NCBI GenBank assembly: GCA_036873135.1
Contig: JAPTYO010000002.1
Coordinates: 43,205,452-43,269,451, forward strand
Direction: 5' to 3'
Length of the DNA: 64,000 bases
From: Clarkia xantiana subsp. parviflora
Lineage: Eukaryota; Streptophyta; Magnoliopsida; Myrtales; Onagraceae
Shown here one piece after another: positions 33,298 to 45,888 of this stretch. Within the stretch, counting starts at the first letter, position 1. Each line of letters opens with the position of its first letter. Below the pieces are notes generated by a model. It searched no databases and was not told where the DNA came from. It saw only the letters and a program-made list of their open reading frames with translations. Position numbers and translations under genes: made by a program.

Positions 33298-35364
33298 TAT
33301 TTTAGGATGGTATGACACGCGCAATTTGAAGCCGGGAATTTACCTTTTTTCGGAGTCCTTACTTACCCATGGTTGTGTGTCTCTAACTCTGCCCCCTGTC
33401 TTATAAGATAGAGGAATTGCAAATGTCAGAATAGCACGGGCACGTGTCCAAGCACGTGTCCGTCTGAGATGGAAATAATAAATTTAACACCGTCACGAGT
33501 GTGTGCTCGGAAAATGTATGCTCATGTGGAGATGCAACATGAACACAGCTAAACAAGTCCATGTTTCAATTTCATGCCGGGATAAGTCTAAGTGAAGAAA
33601 AATCTTAATTTTGGTCTAAATTTTTTCTAAGTATGGGATACTAGAAAATATGCCTATAGGATGTTACCTTGAGTGAACATGGATGTATCATGAATATGAA
33701 AATGTGTATTAGCATACATGCAAGTAGGAACACAAGTACGGAAGTGGGTGTAGACATGCTGCGATTGTAGTCATGAATGTATGCATGAATATATGGCGGC
33801 CATGTGCATGGACGTCTAAATGTTTGAACACACGGGAGTGTGTACGTGGGCATGAATATTAGTGCAAGCATGAACATGTATGTATGTATGGACGGGTTGT
33901 GAGTATAAGCATGAGTGATGACATTGATGTACCTGTAAATGTTAATCATGAATATGAGCATAAGTGCAAGGGTGAGAGCATAGACCTCTCCTTTACTTGA
34001 GGGTGGGAACTCTGCCACTCAATGGGACACAACGTTCCGCCTCCCTCGTACTAGTGCGAGCATTGTCCTTTAACCTCGATCTTCGCTATGTGTAACATTT
34101 TTCCTTCATTTGTTGGGGCGTGTGTATAGCTCTTGACCTTTACCCTGCAATTTGTTCCCCATAAAAGTAAGGGTGAAAATGCTTACAAGCTTTCTTCTTA
34201 CCCGCCGTGAGCGAAGGGGTCCATTGTCATGTGTTAAGGGTTGACCCTTCCTTCGGATGTGTTGGAGCGTTGCTCCATTTGGGGAAGCTAAAAGTTCGCC
34301 CTCTTTGTGACGCTCTGGGATTTATTCCCTTGGATAGGTCTCTTGGGTTGTGGTTTTGCTTCCGTAACTTGATTGGTGTTAAGGTTGACCCCGTAGTAGG
34401 CGTATCTCGCCCCTCCATGAGTAAGGGTCGATCTTTGTGTTGGTCGCTCGTATAGATGACTCACTTTTGGGAAGCTTTCTTCTTCAGACAGGGAGACCTT
34501 GAAGATCGTTTTCCAAGGCAGTCAGACCAAATCTGACTGTCCTGTGTCTTGGGTGTTCGAGGTGGACTCGTATGGGGCGGGGACTCGCATGACCCCTTGT
34601 AGGTTGATTTCATGGAGAAACGTATAAGGTGTAGGCAAAGCGTTCCGAACGTACCATTGAATCGAATGAGAGGGAAGAACCCTCTAGTTCTGCTTATCAG
34701 GCCAAGAAATCTTCTAAGTCAGGGGAGGCTGCTAATGCTTCCAGTATGTTCTCATTCCATTCTCTTTTCTTTGTGATATACTTATGATTGTTCTCAAGTT
34801 GCTTCCTTCTTGTTGTTAGAGCGTTCTCCCCTGGTTACCGAATGGGTTCTTGCGGTGGGCGAGAGTTCAAGTCAATCTAAATTCAAGGCGCGGAAACCTG
34901 ACTCTGAGGTCGGGCCCTCGGCTGCCAAGGAGAAGGAAACCGCGAGAGGCTCTCCTTCAAGTGCCCCCTTGCTGACTCCCTCTCATGATAAGGAGGCAGT
35001 GGTTGAAGAGGCGCCCTCTTTGCTTGACAAAGGGAAACAACCTGTGGCTGGCGATGGGGTGATTATAGGTCTTGATGTCTCTTCTCTATCCTCTGCCCCC
35101 CAGCCGAGGGGCCGAGTCTCAGGTTCATTTCATCTTCGTGTAGATTTTCCTATGGAGGTTGTCTTCATAATGAGGACGTCTCCTACCTATTATCACCCAT
35201 TGGGTTGAAATATAAGTGCCTACCTTTGATGAGCGTATGAAGGGTGTTGTTTTTCCCTTTTTCTTGAACTTCCTCCTAGGGCTAGGCGTAGCCTTTTGAT
35301 GTTCGTGGTCGGGATGGTGTCTTTACAATGTATGTCTTTGAAAGATGTTTTATGATGTGCTGCC

Positions 35365-35560
35365 ATGATAATCACTTCGAGGTATGTGGATATGATAGCC
35401 ACTTCGTGATGTGTGGGAGTGATAGCCCTTCTGTAGTGTGTGGACATGATAGCCACTTCAGGGTATGTGGACATGATAGCCACTTCAGGGTATGTGGACA
35501 TGATAGCCACTTCAAGGTATGTGGTCATGATAGCCACATCACGATGTATGGAGTTGTGCT
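35365..35560 (-). repeat. 27-bp tandem repeats in E7
   Basis: Units with GGACATGATAGCCACTTC, the reverse complement of the E2 array core, in the same relative position of the element. Confidence 0.85.
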
Positions 35561-36169
35561 TTAGTATTCTTTTCTCATTGGAGAGCCTTCATTGCTATAG
35601 TTGCCTTTTGTTTAGGCTATGTTTGTTGGGTTAGGTCCTGATGTCTCGTCTTTCCCGATGTTGTATCCTTCATGCTTTTTAGGTGTCTCCTTCATGAGTT
35701 GTGCTTGACGATGTTCAAGTCTGATACGAGCATAGGTCACGCGAGGGCGACATGCAAGACAATAACGTTTGTCGGAGGTTGCTTTGTGTGTCTTCTTGAT
35801 GGGTCGAGTTTATTTTGAGAACCTTGAACTTTGGATTTCATGTCTTTGCTATCCTTCTTGGTGGTGTTGGGTTCCTTTGAGATACTTCTCTTGACTTGTG
35901 ATATAGATAGTAGGATGACTCGTTACTTTTCATGATAACCTCTTGTACTTCTGTATATGATCCTTTGGTCATGGGCTTCTCCTTTGTATATGCTTTCCTT
36001 TACTTATCTTTCTTTTGTGTTTTCCTTCACATCATACCTGCCATCTCATCATGAACAAACATTATGTGTTCTTCATACAACTTTGTTTTGCAATTATTTT
36101 CTCATGGAATCCTTCTTAGTATGGTGCAATGATCTCTTCTGATACCCTTTAAATGGTATATATGGTACT

Positions 36170-36900
36170 GTTAGACCAAAGATACGCTCTTGGTAGGCGT
36201 CGAATCTGTTCACGAGACAGGCTCTCGGAGGGCACCAGTAGTTAGACCAAAGATACGCTCTTGGTGGGCGTCGAAACTGTTCGCGAGATACGCTCCCGGA
36301 GGGCGTCGAAACTGTTCACGAGATACGCTCCCGGAGGGCACCAGTAGTTAGACCAAAGATACGCTCTTGGTGGGCGTCGAAACTGGTAGTTTGAAATCTA
36401 CCTCAAGATACGCTCTTGGGGGCGTCGAATCTGGTAGTTTGAAATCTACCTCAAGATACGCTCCTGGGGGCGTCGAAGGTCGTAGTTTTAGAAACTACTC
36501 TCAAGATACGCTCTTGGGTGCGTCGAAATTCGTAGTTTTTGGAAACCACTCTCAAGATACGCTCTTGGGGGCGTCGAAGTTCGTAGTTTTTGGAAACCAC
36601 TCTCAAGATACGCTCTTGGGGGCGTCGAAGGTCGTAGTTTTTGGAAACCACTCTCAAGATACGCTCTTGGGGGCGTCGAAGGTCGTAGTATGAAAACTAC
36701 TCTCAAGATACGCTCTTGGGGGCGTTGAGGGTCGTAGTATGAAGACTACTCTCAAGATACGCTCTTGGGAGCGTCGAGGGTCGTAGTATGAAAACTACTC
36801 TCAAGATACGCTCTTGGGGGCGTCGAGGGTCGTAGTATGAAAACTACTCTCAAGATACGCTCTTGGGGGCGTCAAATCTGTTCGCGGGATAGGCTCCCGG
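36170..36900 (-). repeat. 49-51 bp tandem repeats in E7
   Basis: About twelve units with CAAGATACGCTCTTGGGGGCG and a GTCGTAGTTTTTGGAAACCA-like spacer; three longer, divergent units (36170-36380) lie at the left. The core CAAGATACGCTCTTG matches the 87-bp array of E2 but the spacer differs. Confidence 0.9.
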
Positions 36901-37720
36901 AGGGCTCAGAATATTACTTTACCTTGTATCACTCCCCATGTAGGGTGTGTCTTTGATACACCTTCTAGATCTTTACTTGAGTTTTCTTTCCATGATATTG
37001 CATGCTACCACGCTTTTTATTCAATGTGGGAGATCACCTTTCGAGAGCAATGTTTGTGTGTTGCCACCTTAGGACGAGTTCGTATAGGGAGTTGAGGATG
37101 TTTTCCTCTTATGTGACCTCTTTTAGGAGAAGTGGTATTGCATGTTCTTGTGATCTTCTGCCTCTAATATCTTCTTTTACACTTAGGTGGACTACCAAGC
37201 ACTTATTCGTTTGGTGCCCCCCAAGTTGCTTGGTGGTCATACCGCCTTTCATATTTGGCCGTTGAAGGCCCCTCGTTCATTTTCTTGGTTGGGTACCCCT
37301 TATGCTCGGGGCTCCCTTGTCTGCTTGTTTGAATGCGATGAGTGTCCCTTGTAGGATTTACTCTTTCTCATGCTTGCTTGTTTCAGTCATAGGCATGGTT
37401 TGGATAATGCCTTTCTCGGATGTATCTTTAGAGGTTGGGTGGAGAGCTTTTGCTTTGGGTGGGTGGGGGTGATTTCCGTTCTCTTGATAACTAGGATGTG
37501 GCAGTGTTTGTATCCTAGGGGTGCTTGTAAATTCTTTCCCCCCCTTCCTTGTGTTTTTTAGAAAAAACACTTATGCGGTGATGATAGAGTAGGGGTAACG
37601 TATCTTGGAAGGGATTGTATTTAGGTTGAAAAGCTCTCTCATAGAATGGTGTCTTGAGTTGTTAATCTCGTAGGTGTGGTTCAGACTAGTCAGTCTGATC
37701 CATGCTCTTTGCTCGGGCAT

Positions 37721-37744
37721 GGGGGGGGGGGGGGGGGGGGGGGG
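37721..37744. repeat. Poly-G run, 24 bases
   Basis: Uninterrupted G tract in the plus strand. It could form a G-quadruplex, or could be partly an assembly or sequencing artefact. Confidence 0.8.
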
Positions 37745-39587
37745 TCTGACCGGGCTGTGATAATCTTCTTGGAGTGTTGTCGTACTTAGTGTGCTTTGCC
37801 TTTTCCTTTTTATTGGAGTATTCTTCAATGCCTTTAGGGAGTTTCACATTGGTCATGCTCCTCCTACCTTGAATGTTGATTATAGACTTCCTTTGAATTA
37901 GGACTTGAATCTAAAAAGGACGTTTTCCTTTAGGTTTGCAGGTGATGCTCCATGATTTTCCATGGGTTTGCCCCCGTATTGGCTATTCCTTGTTGGATAA
38001 CTTCATTAGAGGCTGCCTTTGTATTGCGTACGTATACGTGTTTGAGGTGTGTTGAGCTGACAAGTCCCTCCTTTTTTATTTTTTCATAACATTCATTCAT
38101 CATGTGTTCGGTGTATGGCCTTAAAGGCGGGATATTTTTCTAGTGCCCCTTTTATGGAGGTTCTCCTCTTGGTGGGATGCCATAGTCAAATGTCTTATCA
38201 TTTGTAGACAAGGTGGTTGATCAGGATGTGCGTCTAGTGTGAGGTTCGATCTTGAAACCTTACCCCCCAAGCTTTTGAGCTCTTCGTTGGTTGATCTTGT
38301 AAAACTGTTATCATGCCCTAAGGCTCTTGATAGGAGATGTATCTCCCTTTTCATACTCTAGTTGTTGCACTATCTCTTTTGCTAATCTTGCATCTTTAGA
38401 GTTTCTCTCTTGGTGCGTGACTTCAATGACAGGATTTTCTACCGATGTTTGTTCTGTTAGGACTTGTATCCTTGGTTGCCTTCCTTTCTTGTGAGATGGC
38501 GGAGGAGTGTTTATGAACACTCAAATGTGTCGTACTTGGTAGAAGTATGCGCCTAATCTTTAGGGCGCTGTCTTGAATCTTCGTGTACCTATCTTTGATG
38601 AACATGTTATTCATTGCATATATAATACGGAGTCCACGGATCTACGGGTTAGGATCATATTTTGAGAACAGAGACATAGTCATCTATTAGATAAACTCTT
38701 TATCTACGGAGTTTATTTTTGCAAGGATAAATGCAAGGATACTTGTAAGGATACTTGTAAGGATATGTGTTCCATCCTTATTCCTGGTTCATTTGCAGTG
38801 CCGTGTCCCTAATGGGTGTGTTGATGTTCTAACCACCTTTACTAGTAGGGGTAATCCTTTGTGGCCTTCATGGTAGTTCCTCTATAGGTTGTTGGGAGTG
38901 CTCGACTTATTTTTGGAAGTGAACGATCCATCTTGGTGATCTTTCCTAGAGTCTTGACCTTATAGGTGCCCTTTGAGATTGAGAAATCTGTTCCTTGTGT
39001 ATCTCTTGGATGGCGGCGGCGTTTTATGGACTCTTCTAGTAGTCCACCTGTGTATATATATATCACGGAGCCCGAAGGCGTCCGGTATGGTCATTCTTGG
39101 AAAACATGTTGATATCAGGTATCAAAATCTACCCCTTTTAGGGAGTTGACTTGTTATGTAGTTAAATTAAATAAGAGGATATGGGAAGGATATGGGTGTT
39201 GATATCCCCTGCTTCCTTGGTAATGTAACTGTCTTCCTCCATTAGTCTGTGTGTATTCCTTCCACTTGAGGGATATAAGGTCGCATCCTTGCAAGGCGGA
39301 CTAAGTGGAGGTGTATCCTTCATGTATGCTATGTGCGATCTCACTCTACTACATCTCTCCATGAGACTTCCCATTGTAGTAGCTATGTGCTAACGTGGTG
39401 TGGTACTCTATGAGTCCCCTGTTCAAATCCTTGTCTTTTCGACTCCTCCCCTGTCCTAGGGGGATGTGTGCCAAGGGTTGTCATGCACAATGGGTTTGGA
39501 CCTGTCGTGCTGTATCATGGGTAGGTGGTTGCCTTGTTGTGTTGTTGGAACTATGTCCCTCCCTTTGAGCTTTCCTTGGGATGTCCC

Positions 39588-40426
39588 TTAGTCATATCCG
39601 TGGTGATACGGACTGTATGTGTACGTTGCCAGGGTGGATGTTGGAACTCCTATATCCTTGTTGGTCTGGTATGTATGTCCTCCCTTAGTGCGGTATATGT
39701 CCCTGTTGGGGTACTTGGTTGAATTCCTGCCTCCTTGGAGGTCTTGCCTGTCTATCTGCCCCAGAGGGGTGTATGCCCTGGCATCCTGCTGTGTCTGTTG
39801 CTGCCTTGGAGGCACAGACTGCTGCCTTCCCTCTGGGGGTGGCCTTTGGTTGTCTCTCCTTTGTTCTTCTCGCTGCCCTGTTCGAGGGTGCGAGTGGTGT
39901 TCTTCTTCTGGGACTTGTTCTTCCTCATGAACTTCTTCTTCTTCATGCTGGTGTTGCCTTCTCTGCCTGTTCCTCAGAGTTTCTCTATAGGCTAGCAGCT
40001 CATCCAATGCGTTCATCAATCTCGGAGTCACTGTATGTGCTCCTTGCGAGTATGTGGGCCTTATGTTGGTTGTATGGGCACGATTGTCGTTCCTTTGAGT
40101 CAGTATTCCATATGGATACCCTTGAGGTTGTGCCTCATAGTAGTACCCCTGTGGAGGTGCCGTGTATTGGGATGGCACTTCTTGTTTCCCTCCTGTCCCT
40201 GTGGCTTCCTAGTCAATGGAGTTGAAGCTGTGGAAGCCTCCTAGCCAGCTGGGCGTGAAGGTCCTCCTCCCTGCTTGTTAGGCTGGGGTGCCTGTGGGGC
40301 TACCTGAGGCTCTGGGTGTGCAGGCTGTTTCTCTGGGTTAGGCTGCCTTGCTGGAGGTATAGGCTGTCTTTCTTGCCTATTGCCCCCAGGTGGGCGATTA
40401 TCTTTAGACACTAAGTTGTTCGTCAT
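39588..40426 (-). pseudogene. E7 gag-like region, frameshifted
   Basis: The first frame starts 34 bases after the primer site (40426-40241, Pro/Gln/Asn-rich) and ends in a stop. A second frame (40178-39588, 196 residues) starts with Tyr/Gln/Gly-rich sequence, then TPRLMNALDELLAYRETLRN (near residues 52-71), a Glu-rich stretch and a Gln/Arg-rich tail. The ALDELLAYR block is shared with E6. There is no zinc knuckle or capsid fold that I can recognise. One frame change separates the two parts. Gag is inferred from position and the E6 match. Confidence 0.55.
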
Positions 40427-40459
40427 CGCTCTCGTGATTGCCAGGCTTTCTGTTCGAAG

Positions 40460-40476
40460 CCCACAGACGGCGCCAA
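40460..40476 (-). other. Primer binding site of E7
   Basis: Minus strand TTGGCGCCGTCTGTGGG, one base from the LTR edge at 40478. Confidence 0.9.
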
Positions 40477-40633
40477 GTGTTAGGTTCTAAGTTTCAGGTC
40501 AACGGGCGGTCGACCTAAGCCTTATTCCTCACTGGAGATATTGCGGGTTCGGTGCTCCTAAGTCTTGTCGTCCTGATCCGTATCTTTCTGTCCTTTGCCT
40601 TCTCTTCTCCTTGTACCCTGCAAGAGGGGCAAT

Positions 40634-40662
40634 ACCAAGCACGGAGGGGGGTGGTGCTTGAT
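40634..40662 (-). promoter_or_regulatory. R/U5 hairpin of E7 leader RNA
   Basis: On the minus strand ATCAAGCAC pairs with GTGCTTGGT (9 bp with one G-T wobble) around the C-rich loop CACCCCCCTCC. Same position as in E1, E2 and E6 but with a different stem sequence. Confidence 0.65.
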
Positions 40663-40777
40663 GTACCCTCTCCGATGCCTAAGTCAGTACGATACTTTTA
40701 GAGAGATAAAACTAGAGAGATGTCAGAGCTAAATTGCCTACTTAGCCAAGATGATCAAATGAATGGTGGGAGAGTTG

Positions 40778-40785
40778 TATTTATA
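40778..40785 (-). promoter_or_regulatory. TATA box of E7 LTR
   Basis: TATAAATA on the minus strand. Confidence 0.5.
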
Positions 40786-41039
40786 GGCAATTAAGGTGGC
40801 TTAATGACATCGTTAACCTTTAAACACAATTAATTAGCCTTTAATCACGTAATTAAGACCTTCAGGCACGGAGAAGGTTGGCGGAAATAAACCGAGTACG
40901 GGAGTCGAAAAATGGTGTTGGGGCCCTTGGGGGGGAGGAAAATCCGACCCCCAAGGGTAGGGGTTGGGTGTCGGAACCTTCGGGGTCGGGTCGAGGATCC
41001 GACCCCGAGGACTTGGGGTCGGACGAATGGGCCCGGTCA

Positions 41040-41345
41040 AACAAGTTTGACCGGGTGGGAGAGGTCTCCCAGTCAAACCAAGTTTGACTGGGAGCACCCC
41101 TCCCTTTCCCCTTCCACCCGATCTCTCTATTGAGAGATCGGGTGGGGGGACCCGATCTCTTAGTTGAGAGATCGGGTGGGAGGACCCGATCTCTCAACTG
41201 AGATATCGGGTGGGAGAGATCTCCCAGTCAAACCAGTTTGACTGGGAATCTCTCCCTCCTCCCGATCTCTCAGCTGAGAGATCGGGAGGGGGCCACCTCC
41301 CAATCTCTCTTACGAGAGATTGGGAGGATCTCCCACCCGGTCAAA
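41040..41345. repeat. Palindrome array in E7 5' LTR U3
   Basis: Perfect or nearly perfect hairpins: CCGATCTCTC with GAGAGATCGG (several times), CCCAGTCAAAC with GTTTGACTGGG, CCAATCTCTC with GAGAGATTGG. Confidence 0.85.
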
Positions 41346-41526
41346 CAAAGGTTTGACCGGGTCGGAAAATTCGGAAGTTTGGGCCGGCGCGTTTTTTCTG
41401 GTTCGGACCGTTTCTTTTTGTGGGTAACATACTTGGGCCAAAAGTTTCGATTTACAATCATTAACGGGGTGATCAAAATAAAACGATTCGGAAGTCAACG
41501 GGTTCAAATTGGGTGTATATCCATCA

Positions 41527-43690
41527 ATTACTACATTGGAATTATGCCAAGTAGTAACCTATGCACATAATATCTACTTCAACATTACAAGCTAAGCATT
41601 ATGTTCAAGGAGGGATTTACGGCATACAACGCCAACATATCTATTATCTACACCAACAGGGAGTTTATTTCACCATCCATAACAATGGCTATATCAAGAA
41701 GATGTCGGTAACACAAAGCCATCACGCTATGTGCACAGTCAACTTATATGTGGCGATGACAACTTGCAGGTTATCTACAAAAAGGGACTTATAAAATTCT
41801 CTACTCAAAGTGACGACTATTCTAAAGGCGTCAACAGCAAGCAATATCTTTGGTAAACACCAAGATTTACTATCAAAAGTAGCATGTTGTGGTATCCTCT
41901 TTGTAAGGGCAAACCCCATGTTTACTTCTAAAAAATGGCATGCTGCAAAATGCTCTTAGAAGCAAATCCTCATGTTCATAGCCATTCCCCGAATAGAAAC
42001 AGGATGCGGCAAATGCAATGATGGGACTGATCACCTCACCGTGGCGGAAGTCCTCTTGTTAGACGACAACCCCACACACTAAAAGTATGCATACTCTCTT
42101 AAGGGTTCATACACCATGAAGACTTAGGCCTGAAAAAGGATAGCTTCATGTTATACGCTTTTTAAAGCAAACCTTGTACAAAACTCATCAAACTTACAAG
42201 ATGAGTCTTTTATAGCGTTATCTTGCTCTTTAGCATTTAACGCAAAAACAGCAAAATAAGCAAGAAATATCTTGCAACAACGTCGGCTTAGAGTGGAAAT
42301 AAGAGACGGTATAAACTTAAGTCTTGCTTCGCCAAGACGACACTGCTACATATCAAAAGCCAAGATCCAAGTACATTACTACCTGCAATGCTACAAGTAC
42401 CAAGTGTACATAACACCCTGCAATGCGCAAGTCGCAACATCGTATGTTCTATCCACCACAACAAGGAGTTCAATCCTATCATGCAAGTCCAATACATACG
42501 GACAATGAAGATAACGCAAGGTATGAAATATTACTAACAAGTTATCACATGTTTATTATTATTGAAAACAGGTCCAAGTGATGAAACATCATACAAGCAA
42601 AGGCGTAAACAGAGATTTATCGAAAACTTCAAAGCAACATCAACCCATTCACAAAGGGTTCAACATGCTAGAAACAGACAACCTGACACCAACCAAGAGA
42701 TAGTATCATCTCCTTGGGCTGGTCCCTCGACCGGGGGGCAGAAGGCACCACCGCACGAGCCTCAACTCTATTCCCTTTATCACAAGAAGGAGTTAGCACG
42801 GTCGTACTCGGCATAAAGAACTTAGAATTGCTCGAGGAACGCGCCCCTGCGTCGGATCTTTTGAGAATTGTGCTAAAGCCGGGAACTGCAACCACGCGTT
42901 CAGCAACATGAAAGCAGCAACTTGGAAAATTAACAAGTTCAAAGAAGATACAAGGAGGTGCCTTACTCACAAGTTCTTTACCGCGACCATATCCAGAGAC
43001 TCCAGAGTAGCGGGGGCAATTGTACGAACATTCCTTCCAACGAGCGGATTACTGTACACATCGGCTATTTGCAAAGACGAGCTTTTTCCATCAAATCCAA
43101 CCTACATTACAACATGATACGAGTCAGAAAGGACATCAACATCTACACTTGGTGTATTATTTAGCTGCTCTACCATGTCGACATCCGAACACAGAGTTAC
43201 TCGCAAAATAGAATAGTGGACTTACTCATGATAACAGCCGTGGGAATATTAATTCCGACTAGAAGATAACAAGATCTGATATCCTGAAAAATGCAACCAA
43301 TAATCCAATCAGTGCGCAAATATGCATCAACACTTGTGCAAACATTTATGCAATGGACGCTCCATGTAAGACAACTATGTACGTACAAGACTCGCGCAAC
43401 AAATAACGAATATCATGCAAGGGGGGCAACTTCTTCAACACATCAACCTTACATGTCGACACCGAGCTCATACTCGCAGCATACATGATTACAAGGGCGA
43501 AATATTTTCTAAGTGTTGTGCTCAGGATGACAGTCAGCATATTGCAAGCTGTCAGCATGCTACTATATGTCAACATATTACCAAGTGTTAGCATACAACA
43601 AGGTGTTGGCATACAACCTGTGTTTACATCAAATCATATGGATACAACGCACATAGCCAGGGATGGAGAAAAGATTCTAAGTGTAGGGGC
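41527..43690 (+). other. E6 interior between E7 and the 66-bp array
   Basis: Non-coding AT-moderate sequence. The first 230 bases resemble 31803-32020. No domain recognised. Confidence 0.4.
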
Positions 43691-43699
43691 AAGTGCGCA

Positions 43700-44450
43700 C
43701 ATACATGTACGTACCTACATGTCGACAAGGATGGATTTCGACAAGCAAGGAATATTTCCTAAGTATTTCCATGTATGTACATACATGTCGACAAGTGAAG
43801 GATATTCTCTAAGTATTTCCATGTACGTACATACATGTCGACAAGGATGCATTTCGACAAGTGAAGAATATTTTCTAAGTATTTCCATGTACGTACATAC
43901 ATGTCTACAAGGCTGCATGTCGACAAGTGAAGAATATTTTCTAAGTATTTCCATGTACGTACATACATGTCGACAAGGATGCATGTCGACAATTGAAGAA
44001 TATTTTCTAAGTATTTCCATGTATGTACATACATGTCGACAAGGATGCATGTCGACAAGTGAAGAATATTTTCTAAGTATTTCCATGTACGTACATACAT
44101 GTCGACAAGGATGCATGTCGACAAGTAAGAATATTTTCTAAGTATTTCCATGTACGTACATACATGCCGACAAGGATGCATGTCGACAACTGAAGAATAT
44201 TTTCTAAGTGTTTCCATGTACGTACATACATGTCAACAAGGATGGATGTCAACAAGGGGAGAATATTTTCTAAGTGTTTCCATGTACGTATATACATGTC
44301 AACAAGGATGGATGTCAACAGGGGAAGAATATTTTCTAAGTGTTTCCATGTACGTACATACATGTCGACAAGGATGCATGTCGACAAGTGAAGAATATTT
44401 TCTGAGTGTTTCCATGTACGTACGTACATGTCGACAAGGATGGATTGCAT
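43700..44450 (+). repeat. 66-bp tandem repeats in E6
   Basis: About eleven units containing TTTCTAAGTATTTCCATG, then ATGTACGTACAT, TGTCGACA, GATGCATG and TGTCGACA again. The period is divisible by three, so several frames on both strands stay open (43485-44141 plus, 43715-44116, 43759-44217 and 44073-44450 minus). Divergence between units is low (a few bases each), so amplification is fairly recent. Confidence 0.93.
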
Positions 44451-45370
44451 GCATCAAGTAGCTATTATCAACTTCTACACAGTGCCTCCTAAGCATTCCT
44501 ACGACGCTTATCGACGAAGCTCATACGACAACATCTATGGTATCAAGCATCAGAAATTGTTAAAATATTTTCTAAGTGTTTTAGCATGTTTGCGGACAAT
44601 GACCGATAGTTTATACATGATACTCAACGTACATTGCCTAAGCTATCATTACCAACATACAACCATTGACGGCCATGTACGTACAACTACCGATCATCAG
44701 CATCGAGCATACTAACGCAACGACTAAGGCATGGAACAACATGTCGGCAATGAACACTATGCATAAGGGAAGTATAACGATTCATTTACACTTTTCTAAA
44801 ATTTTCAGCACTCAGAAATTTTTTGACCGATTTGAGGCTAAGAATTCTAATACATTTTATCAAACACATTGTATGCATGTTAAGGTAAGCTAGGTACATG
44901 GTTATTTCAAGACTAAATCAAGGCCAAACGAAGATACGAAAGGTCCAACCATGTACGGAATTGAACTCACCAACACGAAGCGAGTCCGAATTGACACGTG
45001 CCACACCGGAATCCAATTGATATCAACTATAGTGTGTCTACTCCGAATCTATGATCTCAAAAGCTTCATCTTCAATAGAGAGCTTCTTGGAGAGTTATCT
45101 ATGAAGGATGTAAGATAATGAGTATTCTCTCTCCTAATTTTCATTAATAGTGGCTACACCATGTGCTAAGGACTAAACTTTCATATATTTTCATATAAGT
45201 CCTTAGCAACCTTTACAAGCATCCTGGCATCTCTCCTATGTTCATATTGCATACATATCGCACAATGCTTCATGACACACTACACGTAATTACTATTACA
45301 TATTACGTACATAGAATTTATTATACACGTTTATTATTTATGATCGTTACATGATTATTTTTATAATCTA
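44451..45370 (+). other. E6 interior between the 66-bp array and E8
   Basis: Non-coding; isolated TTTTCTAAGTGTTT remnants of the array near 44570. Nothing else recognised. Confidence 0.4.
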
Positions 45371-45375
45371 AGTAT
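45371..45375 (+). other. Target site duplication of E8 (left)
   Basis: AGTAT, repeated at 56357-56361. Confidence 0.95.
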
Positions 45376-45692
45376 TGATGGGTTCCGCTATGGCCGTTAG
45401 GCCCTTTAACAGCGGGGAAACGGCAAACAGGCCCACTGGGCCCCAAATGGAGGTCAAGATGACCCAGGTGAAGGGTCCCGACGTAGGTAGTCCCGATGAT
45501 GAAAGGTCCCGACAGAGTCGGTCCCGATAGGTGAGCTGGAAGCTCCCGATGAGAAGCCTTTAAGTAGGCCCCGATGACGAATCCCTGAGAACGATTGACC
45601 CTGTCACGATGACGAGGGGCCCCGAGCGGTGACACAACGAGATAACTCTGGAGTCCCCGATGTTAGTCGGGACTTGTTATCAGAGGTTAAGG

Positions 45693-45835
45693 CCGAGATA
45701 CGCGGGGCGTGGCCGAGATACGCGGAGCGTAGCTAAGATACGCGGAGCGTGGCCGAGATACGCGGGGCGTGGCCGAGATAAGCGAGATCATGGCCTAGAT
45801 AGGCGGGATCGTGCACGAGATACGCGGGATACGGG
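45693..45835 (+). repeat. 20-bp tandem repeats in E8 LTR
   Basis: Five or more GGCCGAGATACGCGGGGCGT units in U3, upstream of the TATA box. Repeated in the 3' LTR (55953-56095) and in E9 (58395-58540). CpG-rich, possibly an enhancer or a methylation target. Confidence 0.9.
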
Positions 45836-45881
45836 CTAACCACCCCAACGGTTCACCAGGTAACTGAGGTACCTCTTCGCC

Positions 45882-45888
45882 TATAAAA
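45882..45888 (+). promoter_or_regulatory. TATA box of E8 5' LTR
   Basis: TATAAAA in GCCTATAAAAGGGC; 3' LTR copy at 56147-56153. Confidence 0.65.

Larger units (their letters stand above)
33298..39587 (-). other. E7 non-coding interior
   Basis: Holds the repeat arrays at 35365-35560 and 36170-36900, a CATGC-rich zone (33660-33960) and a 24-base G run at 37721-37744. No pol domain on either strand. Between the arrays and the gag-like frame (36900-39587) I see only short chance frames. Confidence 0.6.
32620..41526 (-). mobile_element. E7, LARD-like element nested in E6
   Basis: Minus-strand element with a complete 5' LTR (40478-41526), primer site, gag-like frames, 7.2 kb interior, polypurine tract and a 3' LTR lacking its outer portion (32620-33255). 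Same family group as E1 and E2. The left junction, CTACAA then GGTGGGGGGACC, lies inside the LTR, so a deletion has removed the LTR end and the target duplication is lost. Confidence 0.85.
40478..41526 (-). mobile_element. E7 5' LTR
   Basis: 1049 bp, TGTTAGG to CCATCA on the plus strand. TATA box at 40778-40785, R/U5 module at 40617-40692, palindrome-rich U3 at 41040-41345. Confidence 0.9.

Noticed and set aside
36367..36706. Open frames of about 70-108 residues on both strands in E7
   Set aside because: Products of the 51-bp repeat period, divisible by three.
39619..40225. Plus-strand frames of 103 and 168 residues opposite the E7 gag-like gene
   Set aside because: Antisense shadows of a codon-biased frame; Cys/Leu-rich composition without a domain.
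43485..44450. Long overlapping open frames on both strands, up to 218 residues, with a 22-residue repeat
   Set aside because: They follow from a 66-bp tandem unit without stop codons. No start context, domain or single favoured strand supports a protein.
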